Part shown: positions 20,290 through 31,757 of the stretch, piece after piece
Position numbering within the stretch: the first letter of the stretch is position 1
Layout of the letters: each line of letters begins with the position of its first letter
Origin: Acidobacteriota bacterium
GTDB taxonomy: Bacteria; Acidobacteriota; Blastocatellia; Pyrinomonadales; Pyrinomonadaceae
DNA length: 64,000 bases
Assembly (NCBI GenBank): GCA_020200135.1
Contig: JAIVJI010000083.1
Span: forward strand, 1-64,000
Reading direction: 5' to 3'
Position numbers and translations under genes: made by a program
The notes under the pieces: generated by a model
Database searches by the model: none
What the model saw: the letters and a program-made list of their open reading frames with translations, nothing else
Told to the model about the DNA's origin: nothing

Positions 20290-21036
20290 CTACTTAGACT
20301 TGGGGGGCGAGAGCGGCTTGCCGCCCGCGTCCTTCTTCCGGACGCCGCCGGCGTCCATGTAGAACGAGAGGCGGCCCGTGTGGCCGTAGCGCGCGGGCTC
20401 TGCGCGCGCCGCGTAGGACTTGCCGTCAGTGATGACGGTGAAGCGGTAGCCGGTCGTCTCGGTGCCGAGGATGTCCTGCGGGACGTAGCCGGCGCGGACG
20501 AGCGTCTGGAGGTCCGCGAAGCGGCCGCCGTGCTGGAGCGAGTGGGCGAGCTCGGCGGCCTGTATCCGCTTGAGCATGTCCTCGGCCTCCGCCTCGTGCG
20601 CGGCGATGCGCTGCTCGAAGAGGAACTTCTTGCCCTGCTTCTTCACCTCGGCGGCGCCCTCGCGGTCGCCGACGACCCACGCGCCGCGCTCGCGGATGAG
20701 GTTGACGGGGTCGACCTTCAGCTCCTTGCCCTCGCCCGTCTTGACGAAGACCGTGGCCTCCTCGCCGCTCAACTGCTCGCCCGTGATCTCGAAGTCGGTG
20801 GGCGCGGCGGCCGCGAGCCGCGCGAAGTCGGTCTCGAAGCCCTTCAGCTCCTCGGCGCTCAGCGCCTCGACCGCCGGGCGCAGTATCGACATCAGCATCG
20901 CGTCGCGGACGCGCGACTCCTTGAGCGCGGTGTAGTAGGCGCGCACGACCTCGGTCGGCGTGGACGGCCGCGGCGTGTTCGTCTTCGCCTGCGGGTTCGG
21001 GCGACTCGGGGGGCCCACGGTCAGCCATTTTTTCAC
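20290..21036 (-). CDS. Protein with NTF2-like/DUF4878-type region and pilin-like C-terminus
   Basis: A 248-residue protein. Residues about 28-130 (TEVVRAYYTALKESRVRDAM ... ERGAWVVGDREGA) look like the lipoprotein-associated NTF2-like domain. A coiled-coil helix follows at about 132-160, and the C-terminal part (TTGYRFTVITDGKSYAARAEP, GRLSFYMDAGG) resembles the small beta-domain found after pilin-like helices in acidobacterial proteins. The only start is GTG at 21036, without a ribosome site and without a proper signal peptide. It lies 33 nt after the OPT transporter stop and is probably in that operon. Confidence 0.6.
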   Translation of the reverse strand: MKKWLTVGPPSRPNPQAKTNTPRPSTPTEVVRAYYTALKESRVRDAMLMSILRPAVEALSAEELKGFETDFARLAAAAPTDFEITGEQLSGEEATVFVKTGEGKELKVDPVNLIRERGAWVVGDREGAAEVKKQGKKFLFEQRIAAHEAEAEDMLKRIQAAELAHSLQHGGRFADLQTLVRAGYVPQDILGTETTGYRFTVITDGKSYAARAEPARYGHTGRLSFYMDAGGVRKKDAGGKPLSPPKSK

Positions 21037-21069
21037 CCGCGCGCGGGCGCGGTCAAGCAGCCGCCCCGC

Positions 21070-23457
<2,388 letters not shown>

Positions 23458-23568
23458 CAGAAGTGACCTCCGACGGATTCTCTGTTCGAGCTAGAAGGGG
23501 AAGAGCTTTTAAGGAGACTTGGAGGCGCTACTCTACACTCGCGCGCCGAGCGGAGGCAAGCAAAGAGT

Positions 23569-23645
23569 CGTGAACCGTGAACCGTAAACCATGACAAGAA
23601 AGAGCGGGCTTTTATCTTGTCACGGTTTACGGTTTACGGTTCACG
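23569..23645. repeat. Heptad inverted repeat E8 (family B)
   Basis: The arms at 23569-23598 and 23616-23645 are 30 nt with two mismatches. They carry words GTGAACC, GTGAACC, GTAAACC followed by ATGACAAG. The loop contains AGCGGGCTTTT, the reverse complement of the AAAACCCGCC core in E11. It ends 3 nt from the stop of the kinase gene at 23649. Confidence 0.88.
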
Positions 23646-23648
23646 CTT

Positions 23649-25379
23649 TCAGGGCTTGCAGACGTGGCAGGGGCGGAAGCGCGCGGTGCGCGCTGTGTCG
23701 GGCGAGTCGAAGTCGGCGCGCTGCCTGGGCGTGATCCTGGCGACCCAGGCGCAGTCGGGCAGGTGATAGATGCCGAGGGCGCTGTTGCCTACGACGGGGC
23801 GCGCGCCGGCGCTCGGTGTCGCGGCCGGGGTCGCGGCCGGAGTCGGAGCCGCGGCCGAAGTCGGCAACGGCGCCGTGGTCTGAGTCGGCGTCCGGGTCGG
23901 CGTCGGGGTCGGGGCGAAGAGCGAGGCGGGGGCGGGCGCGGCCAGAGGGGTCGCGGCGTGCGTCGTCCCGAACAGGTTGGGCGCGCCGGCGGCGGCCCCC
24001 GCGACGGCCGGCGCGTTCGACGCCGACTGCGCGTCTTTGAGCGCGCGCAGGAAGCCGTAGAGGAAGAGCAGCGAGGCGAGGAAGATGAAGGTGAGCAGCA
24101 TCCCCGCGACGGTGTCGCCCGCGCCGAAGGCCAGCCAGACCGGGCGGAGCAGGAAGTTGTGCAGCGGTATCCACCAGATGTAGCCGTACGAGTTGCCGAA
24201 GACGCTCTTGGCGTAATAGAGCGTGTTGCCGGCCACGTCCGCCGGGTCGCGCACGACGGGGGCGGCCGCCGCGACCGCGCCGCCCGGCCCGGCGTTGAAG
24301 AGCCCCTGGAAGCCGGCCGCCGCCGGCGTGTTGGGGGTCGCGCGCTGGCGCTGCTTCGCGGCCCAGAACCGCTCCGGCTCGGTCTGCGGGACGGCGGCGC
24401 GCGCCACCTCGCGCGTCCGGCTCCGCACCTCGACCTCGGCCGGCGCGGTCATCCACGCCGGCAGCGCGTTGGTCGAGACGGCGACCAGCTCCGTGAGCGG
24501 CGGCGTCTCCGAAGGGCGCGCGCGGCAGGCGTCTTTGAGCACGCCGGCGAGCCGCGCGTGCTCGCCCCCGAGGGCCCCTATCTTCGGGAAGAGCGCGGAC
24601 GCGTCCGGGTCGGCGAAGTCCGCGCGCGTGAAGATGAGGTTCTCGTCGTGGTGCTCGCCCCACAGCTCGGGGCGCTCGGCCAGGCTGATGAGCGAGAGGT
24701 AGACGACGAGCGCGGAGAAGTTGTCCGTGTCGAGCGAGAAGTGCGCGGGGTCGCGCGCCGGGTGCTGGTAGTGCTGGTGGCCGACCTCGCTGGCGCGGAA
24801 GCCTTCGAGCGCGGGGACGTACATGCCGTCGAGGTCCACGAGGCGCAGGCGGCCGCCGCGCGCGACGATGATGTTGCCGTGTTGTAAATCGCCGTGCGCG
24901 ATGCCGGCTTCGCGCAGCGCGGCGACGAGGCTCACCCACTCGTCCGCGAGGTGCAGGAGCGCCTCGCGGCGGCCGACGGCCTCGTCGAGGTAGACGTCGA
25001 GCGTCGGCCCCTCGACCCACTCCATGACGAGGACGGGGTAGCGCCGCCCGGCGACGAGGATGCCGTCGCGCAGGTACTTGAAGCGCGGGAGCGCCGGGAT
25101 GTGGTGTTCGCCGAGGTGCGCGTCGAGCGCCCGGTAGCGGTCGCCGCGGTCGCCGAGGAAGCCGCGGAAGCAGCGCACGGCGAGCGCCTCGCCCGCCGAC
25201 GCCGGGTTGAGCTTGAAGACGTAGGCGAACTGCCCCGAGGTGACGAGCGGCATCCCCAGGCGGTCGACGGCCGGCATCATCAGCTTGAGCGAAGGCTCCG
25301 CGAAGCAGACGGCCGGGCACTGCACGGCCTCCGCGTAGTGCCGCGCCGTCGGCCAGAAGTTTGTCGTGGGGCCTTGCAT
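23649..25379 (-). CDS. TerY-P-type protein kinase with membrane anchor and C-terminal metal-binding module
   Basis: A 576-residue protein. A kinase-like domain covers about residues 40-270, with VLVMEWVEGPTL at the hinge, catalytic loop HGDLQHGN (in place of HRD...N) and LVDLDG in place of DFG. A hydrophobic helix lies at about 425-450 (MLLTFIFLASLLFLYGFL), followed by a Pro/Thr-rich linker. The last 55 residues hold IYHLPDCAWVARI and FRPCHVCKP, a small Cys/His cluster like that seen in Ada-type and nuclease-associated modules. It is encoded 5 nt after a PP2C phosphatase and near a VWA protein, which is the TerY-P triad described for Ter-linked stress systems. No ter genes are present in the window. 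Confidence 0.82.
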   Translation of the reverse strand: MQGPTTNFWPTARHYAEAVQCPAVCFAEPSLKLMMPAVDRLGMPLVTSGQFAYVFKLNPASAGEALAVRCFRGFLGDRGDRYRALDAHLGEHHIPALPRFKYLRDGILVAGRRYPVLVMEWVEGPTLDVYLDEAVGRREALLHLADEWVSLVAALREAGIAHGDLQHGNIIVARGGRLRLVDLDGMYVPALEGFRASEVGHQHYQHPARDPAHFSLDTDNFSALVVYLSLISLAERPELWGEHHDENLIFTRADFADPDASALFPKIGALGGEHARLAGVLKDACRARPSETPPLTELVAVSTNALPAWMTAPAEVEVRSRTREVARAAVPQTEPERFWAAKQRQRATPNTPAAAGFQGLFNAGPGGAVAAAAPVVRDPADVAGNTLYYAKSVFGNSYGYIWWIPLHNFLLRPVWLAFGAGDTVAGMLLTFIFLASLLFLYGFLRALKDAQSASNAPAVAGAAAGAPNLFGTTHAATPLAAPAPASLFAPTPTPTRTPTQTTAPLPTSAAAPTPAATPAATPSAGARPVVGNSALGIYHLPDCAWVARITPRQRADFDSPDTARTARFRPCHVCKP

Positions 25380-25384
25380 AAAAC

Positions 25385-26143
25385 TTAAGCGGGCAGCAGG
25401 CGGATTCTCAACGCCGCCACGTCGTCGTCCCTCATCCTCAGCGCGGCGCGCTCGCGGCGGACGAGCGCGGCGAGCGATTCATTGTCCGACGCGGCGAGCA
25501 GAGAATCAAACTCTTCGGCGGCCTCGGGGCGGCGTGCGAGCGCCTCGAAGTACCAGGCGGAGAGCGCGTCGGTGGCGAGCAGGAAGGTGTCGCCCGGCTC
25601 GGCGCGCCCCTCGGCCTCGACGAGCCGGGAGAGCGCCGCCGCGCGCAGCGACTCGCTCGAAGGGGCGAGCGGCGGCGTCGAGCCGAACTCCTCGTGGTTC
25701 GAGAGGGGCAGGGCCGCGACCGTCTCGCCGCCGCGCCTCTGGACGAGGCACGAGTCGCCGAGCGCCAGCGCGCGCCACCCGACGCGCCCCTTCGCGGCTT
25801 CGAGCCGGAGCCCGGCGAAGGCCGCGAACGAGCCCGCGCGCCGCTTCTCCTCCGCGTACCACGAAAGCGTCCGACCCTCCCACGAGGCGTGGAGCCACGC
25901 GGCCTGCTCGCCGAGCCACGCGCCGAACTCGCGGGCCGTCAGCGGCGCGCGCACGGCGCCGACCCACTCCAGGGCCAGCCGCTCCGCCCAGCGGCGCGCG
26001 TCGAAAGCCTCGGTCGCCCCGTCGGCCACCGCGAACCTCAGCGCCCCCGCGTCGAACGCCAGCGCGTCCTCGCACTCCTCCGCCGTGCTCCCCTCCTTGG
26101 GGAGCATGAAGTGCCGAGTCTCGACGCGACAGCCTTTGCTCAT
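25385..26143 (-). CDS. PP2C-like serine/threonine phosphatase of the TerY-P triad
   Basis: A 252-residue protein of the PP2C_2 type. It has EDALAFDAGALRFAVADGATEAF at residues 23-45, the DGAT metal-binding motif, ALALGDSCLV in the middle, FLLATDALSAWYFE, and the C-terminal RDDDVAALRIRL with metal-binding aspartates. It should dephosphorylate substrates of the adjacent kinase. It sits between the VWA and kinase genes, separated from the VWA gene by heptad element E9. Confidence 0.85.
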   Translation of the reverse strand: MSKGCRVETRHFMLPKEGSTAEECEDALAFDAGALRFAVADGATEAFDARRWAERLALEWVGAVRAPLTAREFGAWLGEQAAWLHASWEGRTLSWYAEEKRRAGSFAAFAGLRLEAAKGRVGWRALALGDSCLVQRRGGETVAALPLSNHEEFGSTPPLAPSSESLRAAALSRLVEAEGRAEPGDTFLLATDALSAWYFEALARRPEAAEEFDSLLAASDNESLAALVRRERAALRMRDDDVAALRIRLLPA

Positions 26144-26154
26144 GATGAAAAGCG

Positions 26155-26223
26155 GGGAGTCAGGAGTCAGAAGTCAGGAGTCGAGAATAAGACCGGCGGC
26201 TTTTATTCTGACTCCCGACTCCC
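26155..26223. repeat. Heptad inverted repeat E9 (family E, GGGAGTC type)
   Basis: Words GGGAGTC, AGGAGTC, AGAAGTC, AGGAGTC run from 26155 to 26182. The first 18 nt pair with 26206-26223 (17 of 18). It lies 1 nt from the VWA stop codon and 11 nt upstream of the PP2C start. Confidence 0.8.
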
Positions 26224-26224
26224 T

Positions 26225-27082
26225 TCACTCCTCCATCCAGATGTGCGGGGCCATGCCGGTGAGCGATGTCCCTATCTCGTAGAACTGCACGACCGAGGAG
26301 GGGTCGGCGTTGAAGACGAAGCCGCGCGAGCCGTCGGCGGCCGTGACGCCGAGCTGCTGCGCCGCGTCGAGGAAGTTTTTGGGGAGCGTCGAGGAGATGC
26401 GGAAGAGAGAGCGCGCGAAGCCGTCGGGACACTGCGACTCTTCCGAGGGGTACTCGACCTTGCGCGAGCGGCTCGCCGAGACGTGGCAGTTGAAGAGGAG
26501 CACGCGGCCGTCGTCGGTGCCGAGCGACATGACGGCCGCCCCGGCCTCGCCGGGGTCGCCGTCGCTCGACTCGCCGTCGGTCAGGTGGAGCACCGTCGGC
26601 GGGAAGCCTCGCGGGTGCGCCGAGAGCCAGCCCTCCAGTATCTCGCGCACGTGCCCGAGCGCGCGGCACATCGGCGTGCCGCCCTCGGCCTGCGGGTGCA
26701 CCCAGACGGGGAAGCGCACGGGCATCTCGACGAAGCCGCCCGCGCCGTCGGGCACGCGGCGGTAGCCCGACTCGATGCGCGCCGGGTTGTCGGCGACGGC
26801 CGAGACCGGCGCGACGCCGAAGCCCGCGAGCGCGCCGCCGAGGCCGACGCCCACCGCGCGGCCGTAGCCGACGACCGCGACGTGGTAGTAGTCGCGCACC
26901 TCCTCGGTCTTGGTGCAGCGGATGACGAGGTCGTGGAGCGCGTGGTTGACGGCGCGGGCGACGAAGTCGGCCTTGCGCGCGCCCTGCTCGGCGCCGAACG
27001 GGTCGGCCATCGAGCCCGACTGGTCGAGCAAAAAGACGATGAGCGTCGGGTTGGCGCGCGTGATCTGTGCCGTGTATGCCAT
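26225..27082 (-). CDS. von Willebrand factor A protein (TerY-like)
   Basis: A 285-residue VWA domain with an intact metal-ion site: DQSGSM at residues 20-25, threonine in EGGTPMC and aspartate in LHLTDGESSDGD. No signal peptide or membrane helix is visible, so it is cytosolic, unlike surface VWA adhesins. Together with the next two genes it makes the vWA/phosphatase/kinase triad; in that system the VWA protein is thought to be the scaffold or substrate of the kinase and phosphatase (literature knowledge). Confidence 0.87.
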   Translation of the reverse strand: MAYTAQITRANPTLIVFLLDQSGSMADPFGAEQGARKADFVARAVNHALHDLVIRCTKTEEVRDYYHVAVVGYGRAVGVGLGGALAGFGVAPVSAVADNPARIESGYRRVPDGAGGFVEMPVRFPVWVHPQAEGGTPMCRALGHVREILEGWLSAHPRGFPPTVLHLTDGESSDGDPGEAGAAVMSLGTDDGRVLLFNCHVSASRSRKVEYPSEESQCPDGFARSLFRISSTLPKNFLDAAQQLGVTAADGSRGFVFNADPSSVVQFYEIGTSLTGMAPHIWMEE

Positions 27083-27118
27083 CGGAAGGAAAGTCGGATG
27101 TCGTGCGCGTTTACGTCC

Positions 27119-28204
27119 TCAGCGCGCGGCCGGCTCGGGGCCGGGCGTGTAGGCGCGCGCCGCGAAGCCCTGCCGGTTCTCGTTGAGGATGCCGAGGAAG
27201 ATGTAGACCGTCAGGACGAACATCGACGAGCTGAGCATCCCGCCGACCAGCATCTGGGCGAGCATCGGCGCGAACGAAGGCTCGGGGGCGGCGCCGCCGT
27301 AGTCGAAGCTCCAGGTCGTGACCAAGGTGAGGAGGACGATGACCACCCACCAGAGGAAGTACGTCAGGAAGATGAGCCCCTTGTGGCCCTTCGTCAGCTC
27401 GACGCTGCGCGTCATCGACTCGAAGACCCCGCGATTCTCGATGGCGGCCGCCGGCACGGCCATCGAGAACGTCAGCATCAGCACGACCCACGGCAGGATC
27501 ATCAGCAGGAGGGCGATGAACGCCACCGGCCCGAGCGCGGCGAACAGCACCCCCAGCACGACGAGCGGGATGCCGTAGGTGATGACGTAGCTGATGAGCG
27601 TGACGGCGACGACCTTGACCAGCTTCTTCAGGCCCCAGCCCAGGCTCTCGCCCGCGCGCGCCGCGCCCGTCCGCTGTATCTGCACGACGGCGTAGGCGAG
27701 CGCCCCCGAGAGCAGCGCGTTGCCCAGCATCGTCAGCAGCCAGTAGAGCACCGTGTCGCCCACGCCGGTCCCGGCGGCGGCGGCCCCGATGCCGGCCTCC
27801 GCCTCGAACGAGCCGGTGACGATGAAGGAGGTGAGCCCGTACTGGAGGAGCACGAGCGGGAGCGTCGTCACGAGGACGAGCAGCCCGACGAGCAGGAAGT
27901 GCTTGCGGTAGACTTCGAGCGTCGGCGAGATGACGTCGCCCGCGCCCTTGAACTGCGGCGCGGGGATGTCGGTCGGCAGGGCGCCGTCGCGCACCTCTTC
28001 GCCGGCGCCCGCGAAGCCTTCGCCTTCGGCGCCGAAGCCGGCGTACCCGCCGCCCGGCGCTTCGCCGGAAGTCTCGCCCGTCGCGCCCGTGTTGCCGGCG
28101 CCGCGCGCGCCCACGGCGCCGTCGAGGCGCGTGTCACACATCTCGCAGAGGGCGGTTCCCACGCGGCTGATGTGGCCGCAGACGGGGCACCTGGGGTTGG
28201 TCAT
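27119..28204 (-). CDS. Zinc-ribbon multi-helix membrane protein
   Basis: A 361-residue protein. Residues 5-26 form a zinc ribbon (CPVCGHISRVGTALCEMC). A Gly/Ala/Glu-rich linker runs to about residue 90, and then there are about six membrane helices, with the pattern of the glycerophosphodiester-phosphodiesterase-like membrane domain (PTLEVYRKHFLLVGLLVLV, ENRGVFESMTRSVELTKGH). An AAGGAG site lies 8 nt before the ATG. It heads the triad operon, 36 nt upstream of the VWA gene, and may tie that signalling module to the membrane. Its precise role is unknown. Confidence 0.7.
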   Translation of the reverse strand: MTNPRCPVCGHISRVGTALCEMCDTRLDGAVGARGAGNTGATGETSGEAPGGGYAGFGAEGEGFAGAGEEVRDGALPTDIPAPQFKGAGDVISPTLEVYRKHFLLVGLLVLVTTLPLVLLQYGLTSFIVTGSFEAEAGIGAAAAGTGVGDTVLYWLLTMLGNALLSGALAYAVVQIQRTGAARAGESLGWGLKKLVKVVAVTLISYVITYGIPLVVLGVLFAALGPVAFIALLLMILPWVVLMLTFSMAVPAAAIENRGVFESMTRSVELTKGHKGLIFLTYFLWWVVIVLLTLVTTWSFDYGGAAPEPSFAPMLAQMLVGGMLSSSMFVLTVYIFLGILNENRQGFAARAYTPGPEPAAR

Positions 28205-28413
28205 GAGGATTCTCCTTCAGTCTGAAAAGCTTTGGGCGGGGCTCTCGAAGGTTCCCGTGGCCGCGCGCGCGGGCGCGGCGCGCGGACAATATCCAACGCC
28301 GCGAAGTTCCCTGTCAACACTGGCTCAAGGCCGCCGCCGCCGTTGTGCTAAACTCGCCGCTCCCGAACCTTTTTCGCACGCTCTTCCAGACCCGAACAGG
28401 ACGCCGAACGCCC

Positions 28414-30789
28414 ATGCCGAAGCACCTTCTCTCCAGCGCGCTGCTGCTCTCGCTACTCCTGCTCGCCCCGCACGCCGACGCGGGGCGCGCGCCGCACGCG
28501 CGCCAGCCCGCGCGTTCCCCGGCCGGCGTGCCCGCGCCCGAGGACGTGCTCGGCTTCCGCCCCGGCGACGACCGCAAGCTCGCGTCGTGGGCGCAGACCG
28601 TCGAGTACTTCCGCCGGCTCGACGCCGCGAGCCCGCGCGTCCGCTTCGAGGAGCTGGGCAAGACGACGCTGGGCGCGCCCTTCGTGCTCGCCACCGTCAG
28701 CGCGCCCGAGAACCTCGCGCGGCTCGAAGAGTTCCGGGCCATTCAGCGGCAGCTCGCCGACCCGCGCACGCTCGGTCGCGCGCCCGACCGCAGGGCCGAA
28801 GCCCTCATCCGGCGCGGACGCAGCGTCGTGCTCATCACCTGCGGGGTGCATTCGACCGAGGTCGGCTCGTACCTCTCCGGGATGCTCATCGCGCACCGCC
28901 TCGCCTCCTCGGACGAGCCCGAGGTGCGGGAGATACTTCGCAACACCATCGTCCTCATCGTCCCGTCGCTCAACCCCGACGGCGTGGACATCGTCAAGCG
29001 CTGGTACGACCGCACGCTCGGCACGCCCTTCGAGGGGACGAACCCGCCCGAGCTGTACCACCACTACGTCGGCCACGACGACAACCGCGACTGGTACGCC
29101 TTCACGCAGGTCGAGACGCGGCTCACCGTCGACAAGGTTCACAACGCCTGGCGCCCGCAGATAGTCCACGACATACACCAGCAGGGCGCCTACGGCTCGC
29201 GCCTTTTCCTCCCGCCCTACATGAAGCCCGTCGAGCCGAACGTACCCCGCCAGCTCGTCGAGGGCTACACCGAGCTGGGCCGCTTCATGGCCGATAACCT
29301 TTTGAAGGCGGGCTTCAAGGGCATCACGTGGGACTCGACCTACGACGCGTGGACGCCGGCGCGCGCCTACTCGCACTACCACGGCGGCGTGCGCATCCTT
29401 TCCGAGACCGCCTCGGTCAACCTCGCCACGCCCATCACGGTCAGACCCGAGCAGCTACGCGGCGGCGAGGGCTACGACTCGCGCAAGGTCAGCCCCAACC
29501 ACCCGGTCGTCTGGCCCGGCGGCGAGTGGCGGCTGCGAGACATCACCAACCACATGACCTCGGCCGCCTTCGAGCTGCTGAAGCATGCCTCGCAGAATCG
29601 AGAGGCGTGGCTCCGCCGCTTCTACTCGGTCGGCAAAGAGGCCGTGCGCCCGCGCCGGCCGGGCGAGCTTCAGGGGTTCAGGATGCCGATGTCGGAAAAG
29701 GCGGCGGCGCTGTGTGGAATTTTGCGGCGCGGCGGCGTCGAGAGCTCTATCGTCGCGCGGCCCTCAAGGCCGGTAGACTTCGGCGGCGAACCGCTCGACC
29801 TATACGTCCCGCTCGCGCAGCCCTACGGGGCCTTCGCTAAAGCGCTGCTCGAAAGGCAGAACTACCCTGACCTGTTTGACGCCGCCGGGCGCCCCATCCC
29901 GCCTTACGACGTGACGGCGCACACGCTCCCCCTGCTGATGGGCGTCGAGGCCGAGCCCGTCTACCGCCCGCTCCGCAGCCGCGTTATCAATACTTCCTGC
30001 GGCGGGGGCATGGCGGTCTTGGCGCCGCGTTCGACCTCCCCCGGTGAGCGCGCCTCGCGACAGGGAACGCGCGTCGGCCTCTACAAGTCGCACGTCCCCT
30101 CGATGGACGAGGGCTGGACGCGGTGGGTTTTCGAGCAGAATAAGCTCACGTACAAGTCACTCCAAGACGATGAACTTCGCGCCGGGAACCTGCGCGCGAA
30201 GTACGACTCCATCCTCATCCCCGACCAGTCGCCGCGCTCGATTCTCGAAGGCTACCGGAAGGGCTCGATGCCGGAGGAGCTGACCGGGGGACTGGGCAAG
30301 GAGGGCGTGAAGGCTTTGCGCGAGTTCGTCGAGCAGGGTGGGACGCTCGTCACCTTGAACGCGGCGTCGAACTTCGCCATCGAGCAGTTCGGCCTGCCCG
30401 TGCGCGACGTGACGGCGGGCCTGAGGCGCACAGAGTTCTACTGCCCCGGCTCCATCCTGCGCACGTACCTCGACACGGCGCACCCGGTCGCGGCCGGGAT
30501 GCCGCGCGAGTCGGTCGCGTGGGTCGAGGACTCGCCCGTCTTCGAGGTCAAGAGCGACCCGCTCGCGCTCCCGCGCGTCAAGGTCATCGCGCGCTACCCC
30601 GACTCGGGGACGCCGCTGCTTTCGGGCTGGCTGCTCGGCGAGGGACGCTTGCGCGGCAAGGCGGCGCTCGTCGAGGTCGGGCTCGGCGAGGGGCGCGTCT
30701 ACCTCTTCGGCTTCCGCCCGCAGTACCGCGCGCAGTCGCTCGCCACCTACCCGCTCCTCTTCAACGCCGTCACCGCCGCGCGCGACTGA
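28414..30789 (+). CDS. Secreted M14-family zinc carboxypeptidase-like protein
   Basis: A 791-residue exported protein. ATG 28414 is chosen because a signal peptide (LLSSALLLSLLLLAPHADAG) begins there; an upstream in-frame start would place 23 unrelated residues before it. The M14 domain spans about residues 45-380, with the zinc ligands in TCGVHSTEVG and further motifs IVPSLNPDGVDIV and VHDIHQQGAYGSRLF. The C-terminal third (VGLYKSHVPSMDEGWTRWVF, LVTLNAAS) resembles the class I glutamine-amidotransferase-like fold often fused to this group. It should remove residues from peptides outside the cytoplasm. Confidence 0.85.
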   Translation: MPKHLLSSALLLSLLLLAPHADAGRAPHARQPARSPAGVPAPEDVLGFRPGDDRKLASWAQTVEYFRRLDAASPRVRFEELGKTTLGAPFVLATVSAPENLARLEEFRAIQRQLADPRTLGRAPDRRAEALIRRGRSVVLITCGVHSTEVGSYLSGMLIAHRLASSDEPEVREILRNTIVLIVPSLNPDGVDIVKRWYDRTLGTPFEGTNPPELYHHYVGHDDNRDWYAFTQVETRLTVDKVHNAWRPQIVHDIHQQGAYGSRLFLPPYMKPVEPNVPRQLVEGYTELGRFMADNLLKAGFKGITWDSTYDAWTPARAYSHYHGGVRILSETASVNLATPITVRPEQLRGGEGYDSRKVSPNHPVVWPGGEWRLRDITNHMTSAAFELLKHASQNREAWLRRFYSVGKEAVRPRRPGELQGFRMPMSEKAAALCGILRRGGVESSIVARPSRPVDFGGEPLDLYVPLAQPYGAFAKALLERQNYPDLFDAAGRPIPPYDVTAHTLPLLMGVEAEPVYRPLRSRVINTSCGGGMAVLAPRSTSPGERASRQGTRVGLYKSHVPSMDEGWTRWVFEQNKLTYKSLQDDELRAGNLRAKYDSILIPDQSPRSILEGYRKGSMPEELTGGLGKEGVKALREFVEQGGTLVTLNAASNFAIEQFGLPVRDVTAGLRRTEFYCPGSILRTYLDTAHPVAAGMPRESVAWVEDSPVFEVKSDPLALPRVKVIARYPDSGTPLLSGWLLGEGRLRGKAALVEVGLGEGRVYLFGFRPQYRAQSLATYPLLFNAVTAARD

Positions 30790-30801
30790 GGGCGGGCCGA
30801 G

Positions 30802-31752
30802 TCAGCCGGTGATGACGACGACCATGGCGACGACGAAGGCGCCGACGAAGACGAGCATGTACGTCAGGAAGTAGCCGGCCGTGAGGAGCAGCGCGGTGGC
30901 GAGCGTGCGGGCGGTCTTCATCCGGTAGACGGCGCGCACCGCGAAGAACATGTAGGCGATGTCGAGCGACCACTTGAGGACGGCGACCGCCGTGTTGACC
31001 CCGCCCGGCTTGAGGCCGATGAAGAAGTAGACCGGCCACATCAGCACCACCGTCAGAATCGAGAACGAGACGAAGTGCATCGAGAAGACGAGGTGCTCGA
31101 CGAAGTAGCGGCCCGAGAACATGAAGACGAGCTGGAGCACCGTCGCGAAGCACAGGACGAAGAGCAGCGTCGAGAGCGAGACGTAGCGCTGCCACCTGTC
31201 GCTGATGCGTTCGAGCACCGTCTCCAGCGGGACGCCCTTCCGGTCGGCTATCTTCGCGAAGACCTTCTTCGCGCTGCCGTACTGGTCGTACCTGATGACG
31301 TTCTCGGCGTCGTAGAGCGAGACGGGCTTGTAGACCGTGTAGACGAAGAGGCTCACGGCGAAGATGCCGAGGCAGAGGGTGAGCGGCTTGAGGTGGCGGC
31401 GGCGCCGCCCGGCGACCCACTCGTTGGTGAGGAAACCCGGCCGGAACAGCAGCGCCCGGAGCGTGTGGAAGAGCTTCGAGTGCTCGACGCTCGTCAGCTC
31501 CTGCGCCGCCTCGCCGAAGAAGTGCCGCACCGAGAGGTCGCGCGCCTCGGGCCGCTTCTCGCCGCAGCAGTGGCAGAAGTCGCCGACGAGCGCCTGCTCG
31601 CACTCGGGGCAGACGCCGGCCGCCTCGGGCGCGGTCGGCGGGGCGTCCGACGGCGGGGCCGGCGCGGTCGGCGGGGCGTCCGACGGCGGGGCCGGCGCGT
31701 TCAAGCCCGCGCCCGCCTCCGCGCGCCCCGCCGTCTGCGCGACCTCGGCCAA
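30802..31752 (-). CDS. DUF3667-like membrane protein with zinc ribbon
   Basis: About 316 residues. The TTG start at 31752 is chosen because it follows GAGG closely and lies 5 nt after the stop of the BMC shell gene. An Ala/Pro-rich N-terminus contains a perfect tandem 33-nt repeat (31631-31663 and 31664-31696), giving APAPPSD twice. Then come a zinc ribbon CPECEQALVGDFCHCCG, the family block LSVRHFFGEAAQELTSVEHS...RPGFLTNEWVAGRR, and about five membrane helices. The molecular function is unknown. It is the last gene of the BMC-region operon. Confidence 0.7.
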   Translation of the reverse strand: MAEVAQTAGRAEAGAGLNAPAPPSDAPPTAPAPPSDAPPTAPEAAGVCPECEQALVGDFCHCCGEKRPEARDLSVRHFFGEAAQELTSVEHSKLFHTLRALLFRPGFLTNEWVAGRRRRHLKPLTLCLGIFAVSLFVYTVYKPVSLYDAENVIRYDQYGSAKKVFAKIADRKGVPLETVLERISDRWQRYVSLSTLLFVLCFATVLQLVFMFSGRYFVEHLVFSMHFVSFSILTVVLMWPVYFFIGLKPGGVNTAVAVLKWSLDIAYMFFAVRAVYRMKTARTLATALLLTAGYFLTYMLVFVGAFVVAMVVVITG

Positions 31753-31757
31753 AGTCC

